A stretch of 64,000 nt of DNA, from the NCBI RefSeq assembly GCF_004341245.1, contig NZ_SLWY01000018.1, positions 1-64,000 of the forward strand, read 5' to 3'. The stretch comes from Plasticicumulans lactativorans (GTDB taxonomy: Bacteria; Pseudomonadota; Gammaproteobacteria; Competibacterales; Competibacteraceae). Shown in pieces: positions 1 through 9,971 of this stretch. A program made the translations under genes and the position numbers. The notes below the pieces were generated by a model. That model worked only from the letters and a program-made list of their open reading frames with translations, was not told where the DNA came from and searched no databases. Within the stretch, counting starts at the first letter, position 1. Each line of letters starts with the position of its first letter.

Positions 1-126
1 CACGGGCTGGCGGTTGACGACGGCAGCGCCGGCGCGGCCGAACAGCGTGGTCTCGGCGTGCGCGGCACCGGCCGACGCGGCCAGCGCGACGGCGATCAGG
101 GTGCGGTTGCGAAGGGCGGATTTCAT
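1..126 (-). CDS. Outer-membrane porin, N-terminal part (cut by window edge)
   Basis: Only the first 42 codons lie in the window. They encode a signal peptide (basic MKSALRNR, a hydrophobic alanine-rich core, cleavage after AHA) followed by ETTLFGRAG, the usual mature start of a Gram-negative general porin of the beta-barrel type. AGAGAGG precedes the ATG at a normal distance. The gene is downstream of the alpha-galactosidase on the same strand but has its own upstream region with a LacI-type palindrome, so it is probably regulated with the sugar locus and lets oligosaccharides through the outer membrane. The porin call is inferred from the signal region; the barrel is not visible. Confidence 0.7.
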   Translation of the reverse strand, partial: MKSALRNRTLIAVALAASAGAAHAETTLFGRAGAAVVNRQPV

Positions 127-193
127 GGTTGGCATCCTCTCTGGTTGGCTCGTGGCACCCCGGGGGTGCGGTCGGGTGGTGGAAAAACCGTCA

Positions 194-206
194 GACAACG
201 TTGTCA
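194..206 (-). promoter_or_regulatory. LacI-type operator upstream of the porin gene
   Basis: A 12-bp perfect palindrome GACAACGTTGTC lies 68-80 bp upstream of the porin ATG. On the coding strand it reads TGACAACGTTGTC. The same core recurs before the permease operon (7186-7198) and the GH32 gene (16677-16694). The central CG with symmetric arms is typical of LacI/GalR-family operators. Confidence 0.6.
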
Positions 207-300
207 TGCGATCGCGTGCGCAGGCACGCACGAGCGGCCCGCCACGGGATCGATGCACCGCCGCCCGCCGCGGCCCGCGCCGGGGCCGCGGCGGTGCGCC

Positions 301-2469
301 TCAGACGCGACGCAGGCGCACGATGTAGGCCGTTTCGGCCAGCTCGCGCGGCAGCGGCAGGCCGGCCTGCGCCAGCCAGGCACCGTCGCAGGCGCGCCCT
401 TCCCGGCGCAGCTCGACGAAGTGGGGGATGGCGGTGTGGTACCACACGCCTTCGGGCCCTGCGGGCTGCGCGATCTCCTGCACGTGGTAGCGCGCGGTGG
501 CGTCGAGCATCGGCAGGCGCAGTGCCGGCGTGTAGCGGTGGGTGCTCGGGCGCACGCGGTAGGCGAGCAGCAGCAGCTCGTCGGCCGCATCGCCGTGCGC
601 CTGCCAGACCACGCCGTCGGCGGTCTCGCCCTGCCACACCCGGCCACCGTGCAGGCGCTCGCGCAGGTCCTTGTAGAGCTGGATCCAGCCGCGCAGTTCG
701 CGGGTGTCGGCGTCGCTCAGGTGGCGGGCGTCGAGCTCGACGCCGAGGTGCCCGGGCAGCGCGACCGCGCAGCGGAACGCCATCGACTGCGTGCGCCCGG
801 TGGTGTGCGCCGGCGCGGTGCCGACGTGTGCGCCCATGATCTCGGGCGGGAAGAACTGCAGGAAGCCGCGCTGGATGTCGACCCGCGACAGCGCGTCGAT
901 GCAGTCGCTGGTCCACACGCGGTGGGTGTGGCGCAGCACCGCGAAGTCGATGCGCCCGCCGCCGCCCGAGCAGCTCTCGATCTCGACCTCGGGGTGCGCC
1001 GCGCGCAGCCGCGCCATCAGCGCGTAGACCGCGTGCACCTGGGCGCGGTAGCCGGGCAGGCCGCTGGCCAGGCCGGCGGTGGTCAGGTCGCGATTGTGGT
1101 CCCACTTCAGGTAGCGGATCGGGTGCGCCGAGAGCAGCGCGTCGATCTTGTCGAACAGGTAGTCCGCGGCTTCGGGGCGGGCGATGTCGAGCACCAGCTG
1201 GTTGCGCGCGGTGATCAGCGGCCGGCCTTCGAGCTGCAGTGCCCAGTCGGGATGGGCGCGGTACAGATCGCTGTCGGGGTTGATCATCTCCGGCTCGACC
1301 CACAGGCCGAACTCCATGCCCAGGTCGTTGACGTGGGTGATCAGGTCGCCGAGGCCGACGGGGAACTTGGTCTCGTCGGGCCACCAGTCACCGAGCGCGG
1401 CGCGGTCGTGGTGGCGGCCGTGGAACCAGCCGTCGTCGAGCACGAAGCGCTCGACACCGACCGCGGCGGCGGCCGTCGCCAGCGCCTTGACCGGCTCGGG
1501 GTGGACGTCGAAGTAGAAGCCCTCCCAGGTGTTCAGGTGAACCGGGCGCGGGCGCATCGCGCCGCCCGGCCAGTCGAGGCGCGCGCGCAGTTCGGCGTGG
1601 AAGTTGGCGGCGAGGCCGTTGAGGCCGGCGCTCGACAGCGTCGCCACGACCTCCGGGGTCTGCAGGCTGGCGCCGGGGGCGAGGCGCCCTTCGCCCGGTG
1701 CCAGCCACTCGCCGAGCTGCCACTGGTACTGGCCGTCGTGCAGCCATTCGATGGTCTGCTGGTGATTGCCCGACCAGGCGAGGTGCGCGCCGTAGACCAG
1801 CCCGGCGTCATCGGTGGCACCGGGGGTGGTGACCACCGCGCCGGGGAAGCAGTCGTGCGAGGTGCGCCCGCGCCGGCTTTCGCGCCGCCACAGGCTGCGC
1901 GACAGGCGGTCGGTCTGCAGCAGGAACTCGTGCACGTGCTGGCCGGCGTAGGAGCGCACCGTATCGCACTGGCCGGGCAGCGGCAGCGTGGCGGCGGCGA
2001 GCCACTGCACGTCGAGCGCGTCGTCGCCGAGGTTGGTGAGGCGGGTGCTGGCGACGAGTACGTCGCTCGCCTCGTCGAGCCTGAGCGTGACGTCGAGGCG
2101 CAGCGCCGCCACCGCGTCGGTGAGGTGCAGCACGACGGCGCGCGCGGGTGCCAGCCACTCGACCTCGCAGCGCGTGACCGCCTGGGCGAAGTCACGGCCG
2201 GCGCGGTGGGCGAGCAGCGCGCTCTGGCCGAACCAGCCGACGCCGAAGGTCGGCACCAGCGTCAGCGGCTGGTCGAAGTCGAGGTTGAAGCTGGGCAGCG
2301 GGCGCGTGTCGCGCAGCGGCACGCCGGGGCTGGCGCCGTCGGGCAGGCGCGGGCCCCAGTAGCGCCAGATCGGCGCCTCGTCGGCGTGCGCCTCCAGCAC
2401 CAGCGAACTGTTGCGGCTGTGCAGGACGATGAATTCGGCGGGCGTGTCGGGCAGGTTCGCGGTCGTCAT
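301..2469 (-). CDS. Alpha-galactosidase, GH36 family
   Basis: 722 aa, full length for bacterial GH36. It hydrolyses terminal alpha-1,6-galactose from melibiose, raffinose and related sugars. Residues about 1-310 form the N-terminal beta-sandwich, followed by a TIM barrel. The nucleophile is Asp457 in YLKWDHNRDL and the acid/base is most likely Asp522 in VWTSDCIDA; ESCSGGGGRID (about 498-508) is the conserved glycine-rich loop and WVEPEM is also typical. There is no signal peptide, so it acts in the cytoplasm on imported sugar. The gene lies 74 bp downstream of the ABC ATPase gene on the same strand, consistent with co-transcription. Confidence 0.93.
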   Translation of the reverse strand: MTTANLPDTPAEFIVLHSRNSSLVLEAHADEAPIWRYWGPRLPDGASPGVPLRDTRPLPSFNLDFDQPLTLVPTFGVGWFGQSALLAHRAGRDFAQAVTRCEVEWLAPARAVVLHLTDAVAALRLDVTLRLDEASDVLVASTRLTNLGDDALDVQWLAAATLPLPGQCDTVRSYAGQHVHEFLLQTDRLSRSLWRRESRRGRTSHDCFPGAVVTTPGATDDAGLVYGAHLAWSGNHQQTIEWLHDGQYQWQLGEWLAPGEGRLAPGASLQTPEVVATLSSAGLNGLAANFHAELRARLDWPGGAMRPRPVHLNTWEGFYFDVHPEPVKALATAAAAVGVERFVLDDGWFHGRHHDRAALGDWWPDETKFPVGLGDLITHVNDLGMEFGLWVEPEMINPDSDLYRAHPDWALQLEGRPLITARNQLVLDIARPEAADYLFDKIDALLSAHPIRYLKWDHNRDLTTAGLASGLPGYRAQVHAVYALMARLRAAHPEVEIESCSGGGGRIDFAVLRHTHRVWTSDCIDALSRVDIQRGFLQFFPPEIMGAHVGTAPAHTTGRTQSMAFRCAVALPGHLGVELDARHLSDADTRELRGWIQLYKDLRERLHGGRVWQGETADGVVWQAHGDAADELLLLAYRVRPSTHRYTPALRLPMLDATARYHVQEIAQPAGPEGVWYHTAIPHFVELRREGRACDGAWLAQAGLPLPRELAETAYIVRLRRV

Positions 2470-2543
2470 GGTGGCGGTGGTCGTTTGTCGTGGTGCGATG
2501 TCGGGGGCTTGCGCCCGCCCGCGGGCGGGCGGTGCCGTGGCGT

Positions 2544-3665
<1,122 letters not shown>

Positions 3666-3763
3666 GGGGCGGATCTCCTCTGGTGGGGGGCGGGGTCTGC
3701 GGCTCGCTGCGAGGGGTGGCAGGCGTTGCGCGCGATCGCTTAAGTAGCACTTGTATATATAAT

Positions 3764-3774
3764 AAATCATATTT
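3764..3774. promoter_or_regulatory. AAAT-N3-ATTT operator before the ABC ATPase/alpha-galactosidase genes
   Basis: AAATCATATTT is an inverted repeat (AAAT/ATTT arms, 3-nt centre) in an AT-rich island about 100 bp upstream of the ATPase GTG, next to TATA-rich sequence at 3752-3763. The same 11-mer, or its reverse complement, occurs at 7334-7344 and 11038-11048. It is the best candidate binding site for the GntR/FadR protein encoded at 8338-9075; that link is inference. Confidence 0.55.
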
Positions 3775-3834
3775 GTTGTGATGCAAGCCTTTTTTCAGGA
3801 AATCAGAGGCTTGCCTCCACAAAACCGCCGCCGG

Positions 3835-3869
3835 GCGGGCGTGCGGCAGGCTCCCGGCCGCACGCCCGC
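3835..3869 (-). terminator. Strong stem-loop after the sugar-binding protein gene
   Basis: Perfect 13-bp arms (3835-3847 and 3857-3869) with a 9-nt loop lie 12 bp past the binding-protein stop. Only a weak T run (TTTT) follows, after about 10 bp. It may be a leaky terminator or an mRNA-stabilising hairpin that favours the binding protein over downstream genes. Confidence 0.55.
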
Positions 3870-3881
3870 AGCGCCATCACG

Positions 3882-5186
3882 TCACTTCGCGGCGATCTCA
3901 TTGACCTTGGCGTTCGCCGCGCTCAGTGCGGGCTGCGCCTCGGCCTTGCCGAGCAGGACGTTCTCGATCGCGCTGAGGACGACCGTGTTGATCTGCGAGG
4001 CGCGGTCGGCGATCGGCGGCAGGAAGGTCTTGGCCTGGGTCATCTCGACGAAGGCACTGGCGTCGATGCCCTTCGCGCGCCGCGCTTCCAGCGTCGTCTC
4101 GGTGAGGTCGCGGATCGCCGGGAACACCACGCCGGACCTGGCGACGATCGACTGGCAGTCGCTCGAACCGAGGAACCTGACCCACTTCCAGGCGGCTTCC
4201 TTGTGCTTGCTGCCGCTCCAGATCGAGTCCGCCAGGCCGTTGAACATCGTCGCGCGGCCCTGCGGGCCGGCCGGCAGCAGCGTGTAGCCGACCTCGAAGC
4301 GCGCGTTGTCCTTGTACCAGCCCACCATCCACGCGCCGTCCGGCACCATCGCCACCTTGCCGGCGGCGAACAGCGCGCTGGCGCCGAGCTTGCTCACGTC
4401 GGAAAGCGGCGCCGAGTAGCCTTTCTTCGACAGATCGGCGAGCCAGGTCAGGGTTTCGGCGAGCTTCGGGTCGGCGTAGTTGAAGTGCTTGCTCCACGGG
4501 CCGTCGTAGTAGCGGAAGCCGTTGGAGACGGCGAAGTGGCTCCACTCGGTCTGTCCCGACATGCCGCCGGCGCCGCTGGTCTGGAAGCCGCGCACCTTGA
4601 CCTTCTTCGGGTCGAAGTCGGGGCTCAGGCCGTCGTGGCCGGCCTCGTCGCGGCTGAGGCGGGCGATCATCGTGCCGAAGCTGCCGCCGTCCCGCGGGTT
4701 CCAGTTCAGCTCGCGCAGCTCCTCGGGGGTGACGCCGGCGTCCTTCAGCATCGCCTTGTTGTAGACGAGCGCGATGGTGTCCCAGTCCTTCGGCAGGCCG
4801 TACTGCTGGTCGCCGCGGCTCCAGGCCTCGTACAGGCCCGGGTAGTAGACGTTGGTCGCCAGCTTGTCGCGGGCGATCAGCGGCGCGAGGTCGAGCAACT
4901 GGCCGTTGGCGACGAACTCGGGGTAGCGCGACAGGTGGTTGGTGAACACGTCGGGCGCGGTGCCGGCGATGAAGCCGGTGGTGAGCTCGGTCCAGTAGTC
5001 GCCCCAGCCCTTCTGGACGACCTTGACCTTGAGGTCCGGGTTGGCCTGCTCGAACGCCGCGGCGCAGGCCTGGTAGGCGGGCTTCTGCGCCGCGTCCCAC
5101 AGCAGGTAGCGGATCTCCTCGGCGGCGTGGCTCGCGCCGCTGGCGCCGGCGAGGAGGAGGGCGAGGGCGATGTGCTGCTTCTTCAT
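3882..5186 (-). CDS. Sugar ABC transporter substrate-binding protein (family 1)
   Basis: 434 aa periplasmic protein. The signal peptide is MKKQHIALALLLAGASGASHA and the mature chain starts near AEEIRYLLWD. The pattern QACAAAFEQANPDLKVKV, WGDYWTELTTGFIAGTAPDV and AAWKWVRFL is that of MalE/UgpB-like CUT1 binding proteins. By context it captures an oligosaccharide that contains alpha-galactose, but specificity cannot be read from sequence. Its start lies about 100 bp downstream of the second permease gene; a stem-loop follows its stop. The frame is open much further upstream, but the signal peptide and an ATG after the intergenic gap fix this start. Confidence 0.92.
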   Translation of the reverse strand: MKKQHIALALLLAGASGASHAAEEIRYLLWDAAQKPAYQACAAAFEQANPDLKVKVVQKGWGDYWTELTTGFIAGTAPDVFTNHLSRYPEFVANGQLLDLAPLIARDKLATNVYYPGLYEAWSRGDQQYGLPKDWDTIALVYNKAMLKDAGVTPEELRELNWNPRDGGSFGTMIARLSRDEAGHDGLSPDFDPKKVKVRGFQTSGAGGMSGQTEWSHFAVSNGFRYYDGPWSKHFNYADPKLAETLTWLADLSKKGYSAPLSDVSKLGASALFAAGKVAMVPDGAWMVGWYKDNARFEVGYTLLPAGPQGRATMFNGLADSIWSGSKHKEAAWKWVRFLGSSDCQSIVARSGVVFPAIRDLTETTLEARRAKGIDASAFVEMTQAKTFLPPIADRASQINTVVLSAIENVLLGKAEAQPALSAANAKVNEIAAK

Positions 5187-5287
5187 GATGGTCTTCACGG
5201 GTGCAACTGCCTGGGGTTGGCGGCCCGCGTACGCGCCGCCTTTGTTCGGGGCGGGCGCGCAGGGCGCCCGCGGGGTACGGATACGGA

Positions 5288-6187
5288 TCACTTCCCGCCG
5301 CTGAAGGCGACGGACTCGACCACCCGGCGCGCCATGCTGATCAGCAGCGCCGCGGTGGGCAGGATCGACAGGAAGGTGGCGGCCATCAGCCCGGTCCAGT
5401 CCGGCGCGCCCTGCGGCGTGCTCGACTTGAAGCTTTGCAGCGCGACGGTGAGCACCTGCATGTCCTCGTCCTTGGCGACCAGGAAGGGCCAGAAGAACTC
5501 GTTCCACGCGGCGATGCCGCAGAGGATCGACAGCGTCGCGATCGGGGTCTTGCTGAGCGGCAGCACGATGCGGAAGAAGATGTAGAGGCGCGAGGCACCG
5601 TCGAGCAGCGCGGCTTCCTCCAGGTCCTTCGGGATCGACAGGAAGAACTGGCGCAGGAAGAAGATCCCGAAGGCCGAGAACAGCAGGAACGGCGCCACCA
5701 GGCCGGCGTAGGTGTTGAGCCAGCCGATATCCTTCACCAGCACGAAGTTGGGGATGAACAGCACGATGCCGGGCACCATCATCGAGGCGACGAACAGCCC
5801 GAACACCACCTGGCTGCCGCGAAAGCGCAGCCGGGCGAAGGCGTAGGCGGCCATCGCGCTGAACAGCACCTGGCCGATCACCACCGCCACCGTGAACAGC
5901 GCCGAGTTGAACAGCGCGTGCAGCACGTCGATGTTGGCGCCCGAGCCGCCGAGCGCGGCGTTGGTGGCCTCGTCGAGCAGGCCGAGCACGCGGGCGAAGT
6001 TGTCGAGCGTCCAGCCTCCCGCCAGCAGCGAGCCGCTGTGGGCGTAGAGCTCGGTCGAGGGGGTCAGCGCGGTGCGCAGCACGGTGGCGATCGGCAACAG
6101 CGTGACGACCAGCACCAGCATCAGCACGCCCCAGGCGAGCACGCGACCCGGCGTCAGGGCGCGGGTGTACAGCGGACGGTTGCTCAT
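5288..6187 (-). CDS. Sugar ABC transporter permease, MalG/UgpE type
   Basis: 299 aa inner-membrane protein with about six hydrophobic segments. The EAA loop that contacts the ATPase is EEAALLDGASRLYIFFRIVLP, followed by the conserved N of AAWNEFFWPFLV. It is the second half of a CUT1 permease pair and partners the product encoded at 6196-7131; only 8 bp separate the two genes. The C-terminal Gly-Lys is typical of MalG-type proteins. Confidence 0.92.
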   Translation of the reverse strand: MSNRPLYTRALTPGRVLAWGVLMLVLVVTLLPIATVLRTALTPSTELYAHSGSLLAGGWTLDNFARVLGLLDEATNAALGGSGANIDVLHALFNSALFTVAVVIGQVLFSAMAAYAFARLRFRGSQVVFGLFVASMMVPGIVLFIPNFVLVKDIGWLNTYAGLVAPFLLFSAFGIFFLRQFFLSIPKDLEEAALLDGASRLYIFFRIVLPLSKTPIATLSILCGIAAWNEFFWPFLVAKDEDMQVLTVALQSFKSSTPQGAPDWTGLMAATFLSILPTAALLISMARRVVESVAFSGGK

Positions 6188-6195
6188 GATGCACC

Positions 6196-7131
6196 TCACG
6201 CGAGATCGGACTGGTTGGCGTTCAGGAGGCGCATCTGCACGAAGGTGTAGAGCACCATGATCAGGCAGAGCACGACGGACAGCGCCGAGGCGTAGCCCAT
6301 GCGGTAGTAGCTGAAGGCGTTCTCGTAGATGTAGTAAACGAGCACCCGGGTCGATTCGGCCGGGCCGCCGGCGGTCGCCACCGCGACCGTGTCGAAGATC
6401 TGCAGCGAGCCGGTGACGCTGGTGACCAGCACGAACACCATCACCGGGCGCAGCAGCGGCAGCGTGATCCGGCGGAACATCTGCCACTCGCTGGCGCCGT
6501 CGATCGCCGCGGCCTCGTACAGATCGCGCGGGATCGACTGCATGCCGGCGAGGAACAAGAGCGCCACCAGGCCCATGTGCCGCCAGATGTTGACGCCGGC
6601 GATGGTCAGCAGCGACTCGTCGGGATCGCTGAAGTAGGCGTGCGACGACAGCCCCACGGCGTCGAGCGCGTGGTTGACCCAGCCGAGGGTCGGATCGAGC
6701 TGCCACAGCCAGATCATCGCCACCAGCACGTTCGACAGCAGGTAGGGGAACAGCACCACCGCGCGCAGTGCCACCGAGCGCAGCAGCCGGTCCATCGCCG
6801 CGGCCAGGAACAGGCCGAGCGCGGTCTGCAGCGGGATGTTCAGCAGCACGTAGTAGGCAGTGATCTTCAGCGCGTGCCAGAACTTGTCGTCCTGCCACAG
6901 CTCGACGTAGTTGCTCCAGCCGACCCAGCCCGGCGCGCTCAGCAGGTTCCAGTCGGTGAAGCTCGTGCGCACCGCCTGCAGCAGCGGGTAGGCGTAGAAG
7001 ATCGCGAAGCCGATCAGCGCCGGCAGCACCATGCCCCAGGCGACCAGCGTGTCCTTGCCCGGGCGCGGCAGCGCCGCCTGCCAAGGGATCGGGCCGGCCC
7101 TGCGCTCGCGGGCCTGCAGTTTGTCGTTCAT
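6196..7131 (-). CDS. Sugar ABC transporter permease, MalF/UgpA type
   Basis: 311 aa, about six membrane segments. The EAA motif is YEAAAIDGASEWQMFRRITLP, and PALIGFAIFYAYPLLQAVRTSF is the classic first segment of UgpA/MalF-type permeases. The start is set by GGAGGAGAAGAGAAC directly before the ATG. It is the first gene of the minus-strand transporter operon and is transcribed away from the lactonase gene across a 284-bp regulatory gap containing an imperfect LacI-type box (7186-7198) and the AAAT-N3-ATTT element (7334-7344). Confidence 0.92.
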   Translation of the reverse strand: MNDKLQARERRAGPIPWQAALPRPGKDTLVAWGMVLPALIGFAIFYAYPLLQAVRTSFTDWNLLSAPGWVGWSNYVELWQDDKFWHALKITAYYVLLNIPLQTALGLFLAAAMDRLLRSVALRAVVLFPYLLSNVLVAMIWLWQLDPTLGWVNHALDAVGLSSHAYFSDPDESLLTIAGVNIWRHMGLVALLFLAGMQSIPRDLYEAAAIDGASEWQMFRRITLPLLRPVMVFVLVTSVTGSLQIFDTVAVATAGGPAESTRVLVYYIYENAFSYYRMGYASALSVVLCLIMVLYTFVQMRLLNANQSDLA

Positions 7132-7185
7132 GTTCTCTTCTCCTCCAACGTGGCGGTGCCGGCGGTGTCGACCGGGCATGACGGG

Positions 7186-7198
7186 GTAAACGTTGTCA
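7186..7198 (-). promoter_or_regulatory. Imperfect LacI-type operator before the permease operon
   Basis: On the minus strand this reads TGACAACGTTTAC. It shares the first ten bases with the perfect boxes at 194-206 and 16681-16693 but has two mismatches in the second arm. It lies 55-67 bp upstream of the first permease ATG. Confidence 0.45.
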
Positions 7199-7333
7199 TT
7201 TCCCGATGGAATACCGGCTGCCGGACGACCGTCTGCGGACGTGGGTGAAGCGTCTGGGCAGGTTCGCCCGCCCGTATCGGCCCGTCGTGTCGTGGGCCGT
7301 GGTGTCGAGCAGGTGTATGAAGTGTTATTTATA

Positions 7334-7344
7334 AAATCATATTT
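7334..7344. promoter_or_regulatory. AAAT-N3-ATTT operator in the divergent transporter/lactonase region
   Basis: AAATCATATTT, identical to the copy at 3764-3774. Its last bases overlap the -35 hexamer of the lactonase promoter, a position that fits a repressor. Confidence 0.55.
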
Positions 7345-7369
7345 GTCAAATTTAGAAATACGATATAAT
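7343..7369 (+). promoter_or_regulatory. Candidate sigma-70 promoter for the lactonase-GntR-galM operon
   Basis: TTGTCA (7343-7348) and TATAAT (7364-7369) are separated by 15 nt, slightly short. Both hexamers match consensus well in otherwise GC-rich DNA, and the start codon at 7416 follows at a normal distance. The -35 overlaps the AAAT-N3-ATTT box. Confidence 0.5.
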
Positions 7370-7415
7370 GGGTGCACGACACCCACGCAGTGCAACCACC
7401 TCCGGAGACCCCACC

Positions 7416-8309
7416 ATGTCCTTGCGCGTGATCCATGACGGCCCCTGGCTCCTCGGCGAAGCCCCGCACTGGGACGCCGCGACCTCCACGCTCTACTGGG
7501 TCGACATCGCCGGCCGCCTGGTGCTGGCCTGGCGCGAGGGCGAGGCGCAGCCGCGCCGGTGGCGCACGCCCGAACCGGTCTCGGCGGCCATCCCGTGCCG
7601 CGACGGCCGCCTGCTGCTGACGCTGGCGTCGGGCACCGCGCTGCTCGATCCGTCGAGCGGCGCGCTGGTGCGCTGGCGTGCGCTGGAGTCGCCCGAACTC
7701 GGCAATCGCGCCAACGAGGCGCGCTGCGATGCCCACGGCCGGCTGTGGGTGGCGACGATGCAGAACAACCTGGGGCCGGACGGCGAGGGCATCCCGGTGA
7801 CGTGCGCGAGCGGCGCGCTGCACTCGCTCGACGGTGGCGGGCTCGCGCAGAACTGGGTGAGCGGCGTCGGCATCGGCAACACGCTCGCCTGGAGCCCGGA
7901 CGGGCGCACGCTGTACTTCGCCGACAGCCTCGCCAACCGCATCGATGCCTGGACCTTCGACGTCGAGCGCGGCGCGCTCAGCGACCGGCGCCCCTTCGTC
8001 GACGGCGGGCCGGGCGAGCCCGACGGCTCGGCGGTGGACGCCGAGGGCTGCCTGTGGAACGCGCGCTGGGGCGCCGGGCGGCTGATCCGCTACCGCCCCG
8101 ACGGCCGCGTGGAGCGCGAGGTGCCGCTGCCGGTGCGCCAGCCCAGCAGTTGCGTGTTCGGCGGGCCGGAACTGCGTACGCTCTACATCACCAGCGCCCG
8201 CATCGGCCTGGCGCAGGCGGCGCCGGTCGACGGCGCCCTGCTCGCGCTCGACGTCGACGTGCCCGGCCTGCCGGGCCACGGCTTCGCCGGCCCCGATCCC
8301 CTGCCATGA
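7416..8309 (+). CDS. SMP-30/gluconolactonase-family sugar lactonase
   Basis: 297 aa. Six-bladed beta-propeller lactonase of the SMP-30/regucalcin type: LLGEAPHWD holds the metal-binding Glu15, with NRANEARCDAHGRLWVATM, WSPDGRTLYFADS and EPDGSAVDAEGCLWNARW following. In this setting it should hydrolyse D-galactono-lactone, made by the dehydrogenase at 11277, to galactonate; the exact substrate is inferred from neighbours. The ATG at 7416 has CCGGAGA upstream. It is first in a short operon with the GntR regulator (28 bp gap) and the mutarotase. Confidence 0.88.
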   Translation: MSLRVIHDGPWLLGEAPHWDAATSTLYWVDIAGRLVLAWREGEAQPRRWRTPEPVSAAIPCRDGRLLLTLASGTALLDPSSGALVRWRALESPELGNRANEARCDAHGRLWVATMQNNLGPDGEGIPVTCASGALHSLDGGGLAQNWVSGVGIGNTLAWSPDGRTLYFADSLANRIDAWTFDVERGALSDRRPFVDGGPGEPDGSAVDAEGCLWNARWGAGRLIRYRPDGRVEREVPLPVRQPSSCVFGGPELRTLYITSARIGLAQAAPVDGALLALDVDVPGLPGHGFAGPDPLP

Positions 8310-8337
8310 CGCTCGCCGAGCGTTCCGGAGACTGCAG

Positions 8338-9075
8338 ATGAACCAACCCGTCGCCACCCCGACCACGCCGCCGCGGCGCAAGCCGCGCGTGCACCGCGAA
8401 CTGGTCGTCAGCCTCGCCCAGCGCATCCTGGGTGGCGAGCTCGCACCCGGCACCACGCTGGTCGAAGCCGAGCTGTGCGAGCACTACGGCGTCAGCCGCA
8501 CCGTCACGCGCGAAGCGTTCAAGGTGCTCGAATCCAAGGGCCTGCTGAAGACGCGCATGCGCATCGGTACCCAGGTCCAGCCCGAAAGTGAGTGGAACAT
8601 GCTCGATCCCGGCCTGCTGGCATGGGCCGAAGGGCGCCTGTTCAGCCCGGAGTTCGTCAATTCGCTGATGGAGGCGCGCGGCATCCTCGAACCCGCCGCG
8701 GCCGAGATGGCCGCGCGCAACGCCACCGCGCAGGACCTCGCCACCCTCGAGGACGCCTACCTGCGCATGTGCGACAGCCTCGGCCGCGACGAGGCCGCCT
8801 GGTGCGACGCCGACCTCGCCTTCCATACCGCGCTGCTCGCGGCGAGCCACAACCACGTGTTCATGCACCTCGCCGGCGCCATCCGCGCCGCGCTGCACGT
8901 GCTGTTCGAACTCACGCTGCATCACGGCAGCGCGCACGACGTGGCGCTCAAGCAGCACGGCCAGATCGTCGAGGCGATCCGTATGCGCGACCCGGTGGCC
9001 GCCCGCGCGGCGTCGGAGTCGCTGCTGAACCGCACTTCGAACGACCTCGGCGCCGCCCGCGGGGCGCAGCCATGA
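8338..9075 (+). CDS. GntR/FadR-family transcriptional regulator, DgoR-like
   Basis: 245 aa. The N-terminal winged helix-turn-helix (about 18-85) contains GTTLVEAELCEHYGVSRTVTREA, with an FCD ligand domain after it (DLAFHTALLAASHN and further His/Asp residues that usually bind a metal). E. coli DgoR, a FadR-subfamily GntR protein, represses the galactonate operon and responds to galactonate, so this is the natural local controller. It lies between the lactonase and mutarotase genes and overlaps galM by 4 bp (ATGA). Its likely site is the AAAT-N3-ATTT repeat found at three promoters here. Confidence 0.85.
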   Translation: MNQPVATPTTPPRRKPRVHRELVVSLAQRILGGELAPGTTLVEAELCEHYGVSRTVTREAFKVLESKGLLKTRMRIGTQVQPESEWNMLDPGLLAWAEGRLFSPEFVNSLMEARGILEPAAAEMAARNATAQDLATLEDAYLRMCDSLGRDEAAWCDADLAFHTALLAASHNHVFMHLAGAIRAALHVLFELTLHHGSAHDVALKQHGQIVEAIRMRDPVAARAASESLLNRTSNDLGAARGAQP

Positions 9076-9971
9076 GCATTGCGGTCCTGCGGCTGCGGGC
9101 CGGGCGCCTGCGCCTCGCCTTCACGCCCGCGGGCGGGCTCACGCTCGCCTTCGGGCTGACCACCGCGGCCGGCGAGCGGCCGCTGTTCCGGCCGGGCCTC
9201 GCGGTGGTCGACGCGCCCGATCCGGTGCAGCGCGCCATCGGCGCGGCGAGCTACGTGATGGCGCCGTTCTGCAACCGCATCGACGGCAGCGCCTTCGACT
9301 TCGACGGCCGCCGCTGGCAACTCGCGCCGAACACCGCGCTGAGCCCGCACGTGATCCACGGCGACGTCTGGCTGCGCAACTGGGAGGTGCTGCAGCACGC
9401 CGCGGACGAGGCACGCCTGCAGGTGCGCGTCGCCGACCCGGCAAGCCCCTACCGCTACCGCATCGAGCAACTGCTGCGGCTCGACGATAACGGCCACACC
9501 GTGGCGCTGACGCTGCACAACGACGGCGAGCACGCGCTGCCGTTCGGCTTCGGCCTGCACCCGCACTTCGCGCGCTTCGGCGGCGTCGAGCTGCAGGCGC
9601 CGTTCACGCGCTGGTGGCAGGTGCGCCCCGACGGCATCCCCGTCGAGCCGGCGCCCGCGCTCGGCGACCTCGACTTCCACGCCCCGCGCGCCCTGCCGGC
9701 GCGCCCGGTCGACACGCCCTGCGAGGGCTGGAGCGGGCAGGCGCGCATCCGCTGGCCCGCGGACGGCGTCACGCTGGACATCGACGCGAGCGCCGCCTTC
9801 GGTGGCTGCCACCTCTACCAGCCGGACGCCGACGCCCCGTTCTTCTGCTTCGAACCGGTCAGCCACCTGACCGACGCCCACCACCGCCCCGGCCTGCCCG
9901 GCCTCGTCGCGCTGGCGCCGGGCGCGAGCCTCCACGGCGAAGTCCGCTACCGCGTCGGCGTGCCCGCCTGA
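9072..9971 (+). CDS. galM: Aldose 1-epimerase (mutarotase) family protein
   Basis: 299 aa. GalM-fold protein with HVIHGDVWLRNW (catalytic His region), FGFGLHPHF (second His) and CFEPVSHLTDAHHRPG (Glu base). It interconverts alpha- and beta-galactose. Alpha-galactosidase of this type releases alpha-galactose, whereas galactose dehydrogenases use the beta form, so the gene fits directly between the two steps. Its start overlaps the stop of the GntR gene (ATGA). It could act on another hexose. Confidence 0.85.
   Translation: MSIAVLRLRAGRLRLAFTPAGGLTLAFGLTTAAGERPLFRPGLAVVDAPDPVQRAIGAASYVMAPFCNRIDGSAFDFDGRRWQLAPNTALSPHVIHGDVWLRNWEVLQHAADEARLQVRVADPASPYRYRIEQLLRLDDNGHTVALTLHNDGEHALPFGFGLHPHFARFGGVELQAPFTRWWQVRPDGIPVEPAPALGDLDFHAPRALPARPVDTPCEGWSGQARIRWPADGVTLDIDASAAFGGCHLYQPDADAPFFCFEPVSHLTDAHHRPGLPGLVALAPGASLHGEVRYRVGVPA

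Noticed and set aside
3882-6194. A single 770-codon frame apparently fusing a permease region to the sugar-binding protein
   Set aside because: The first part is a shifted frame of the MalG-type permease gene. The signal peptide at 5186 and a gap after the permease show two separate genes.
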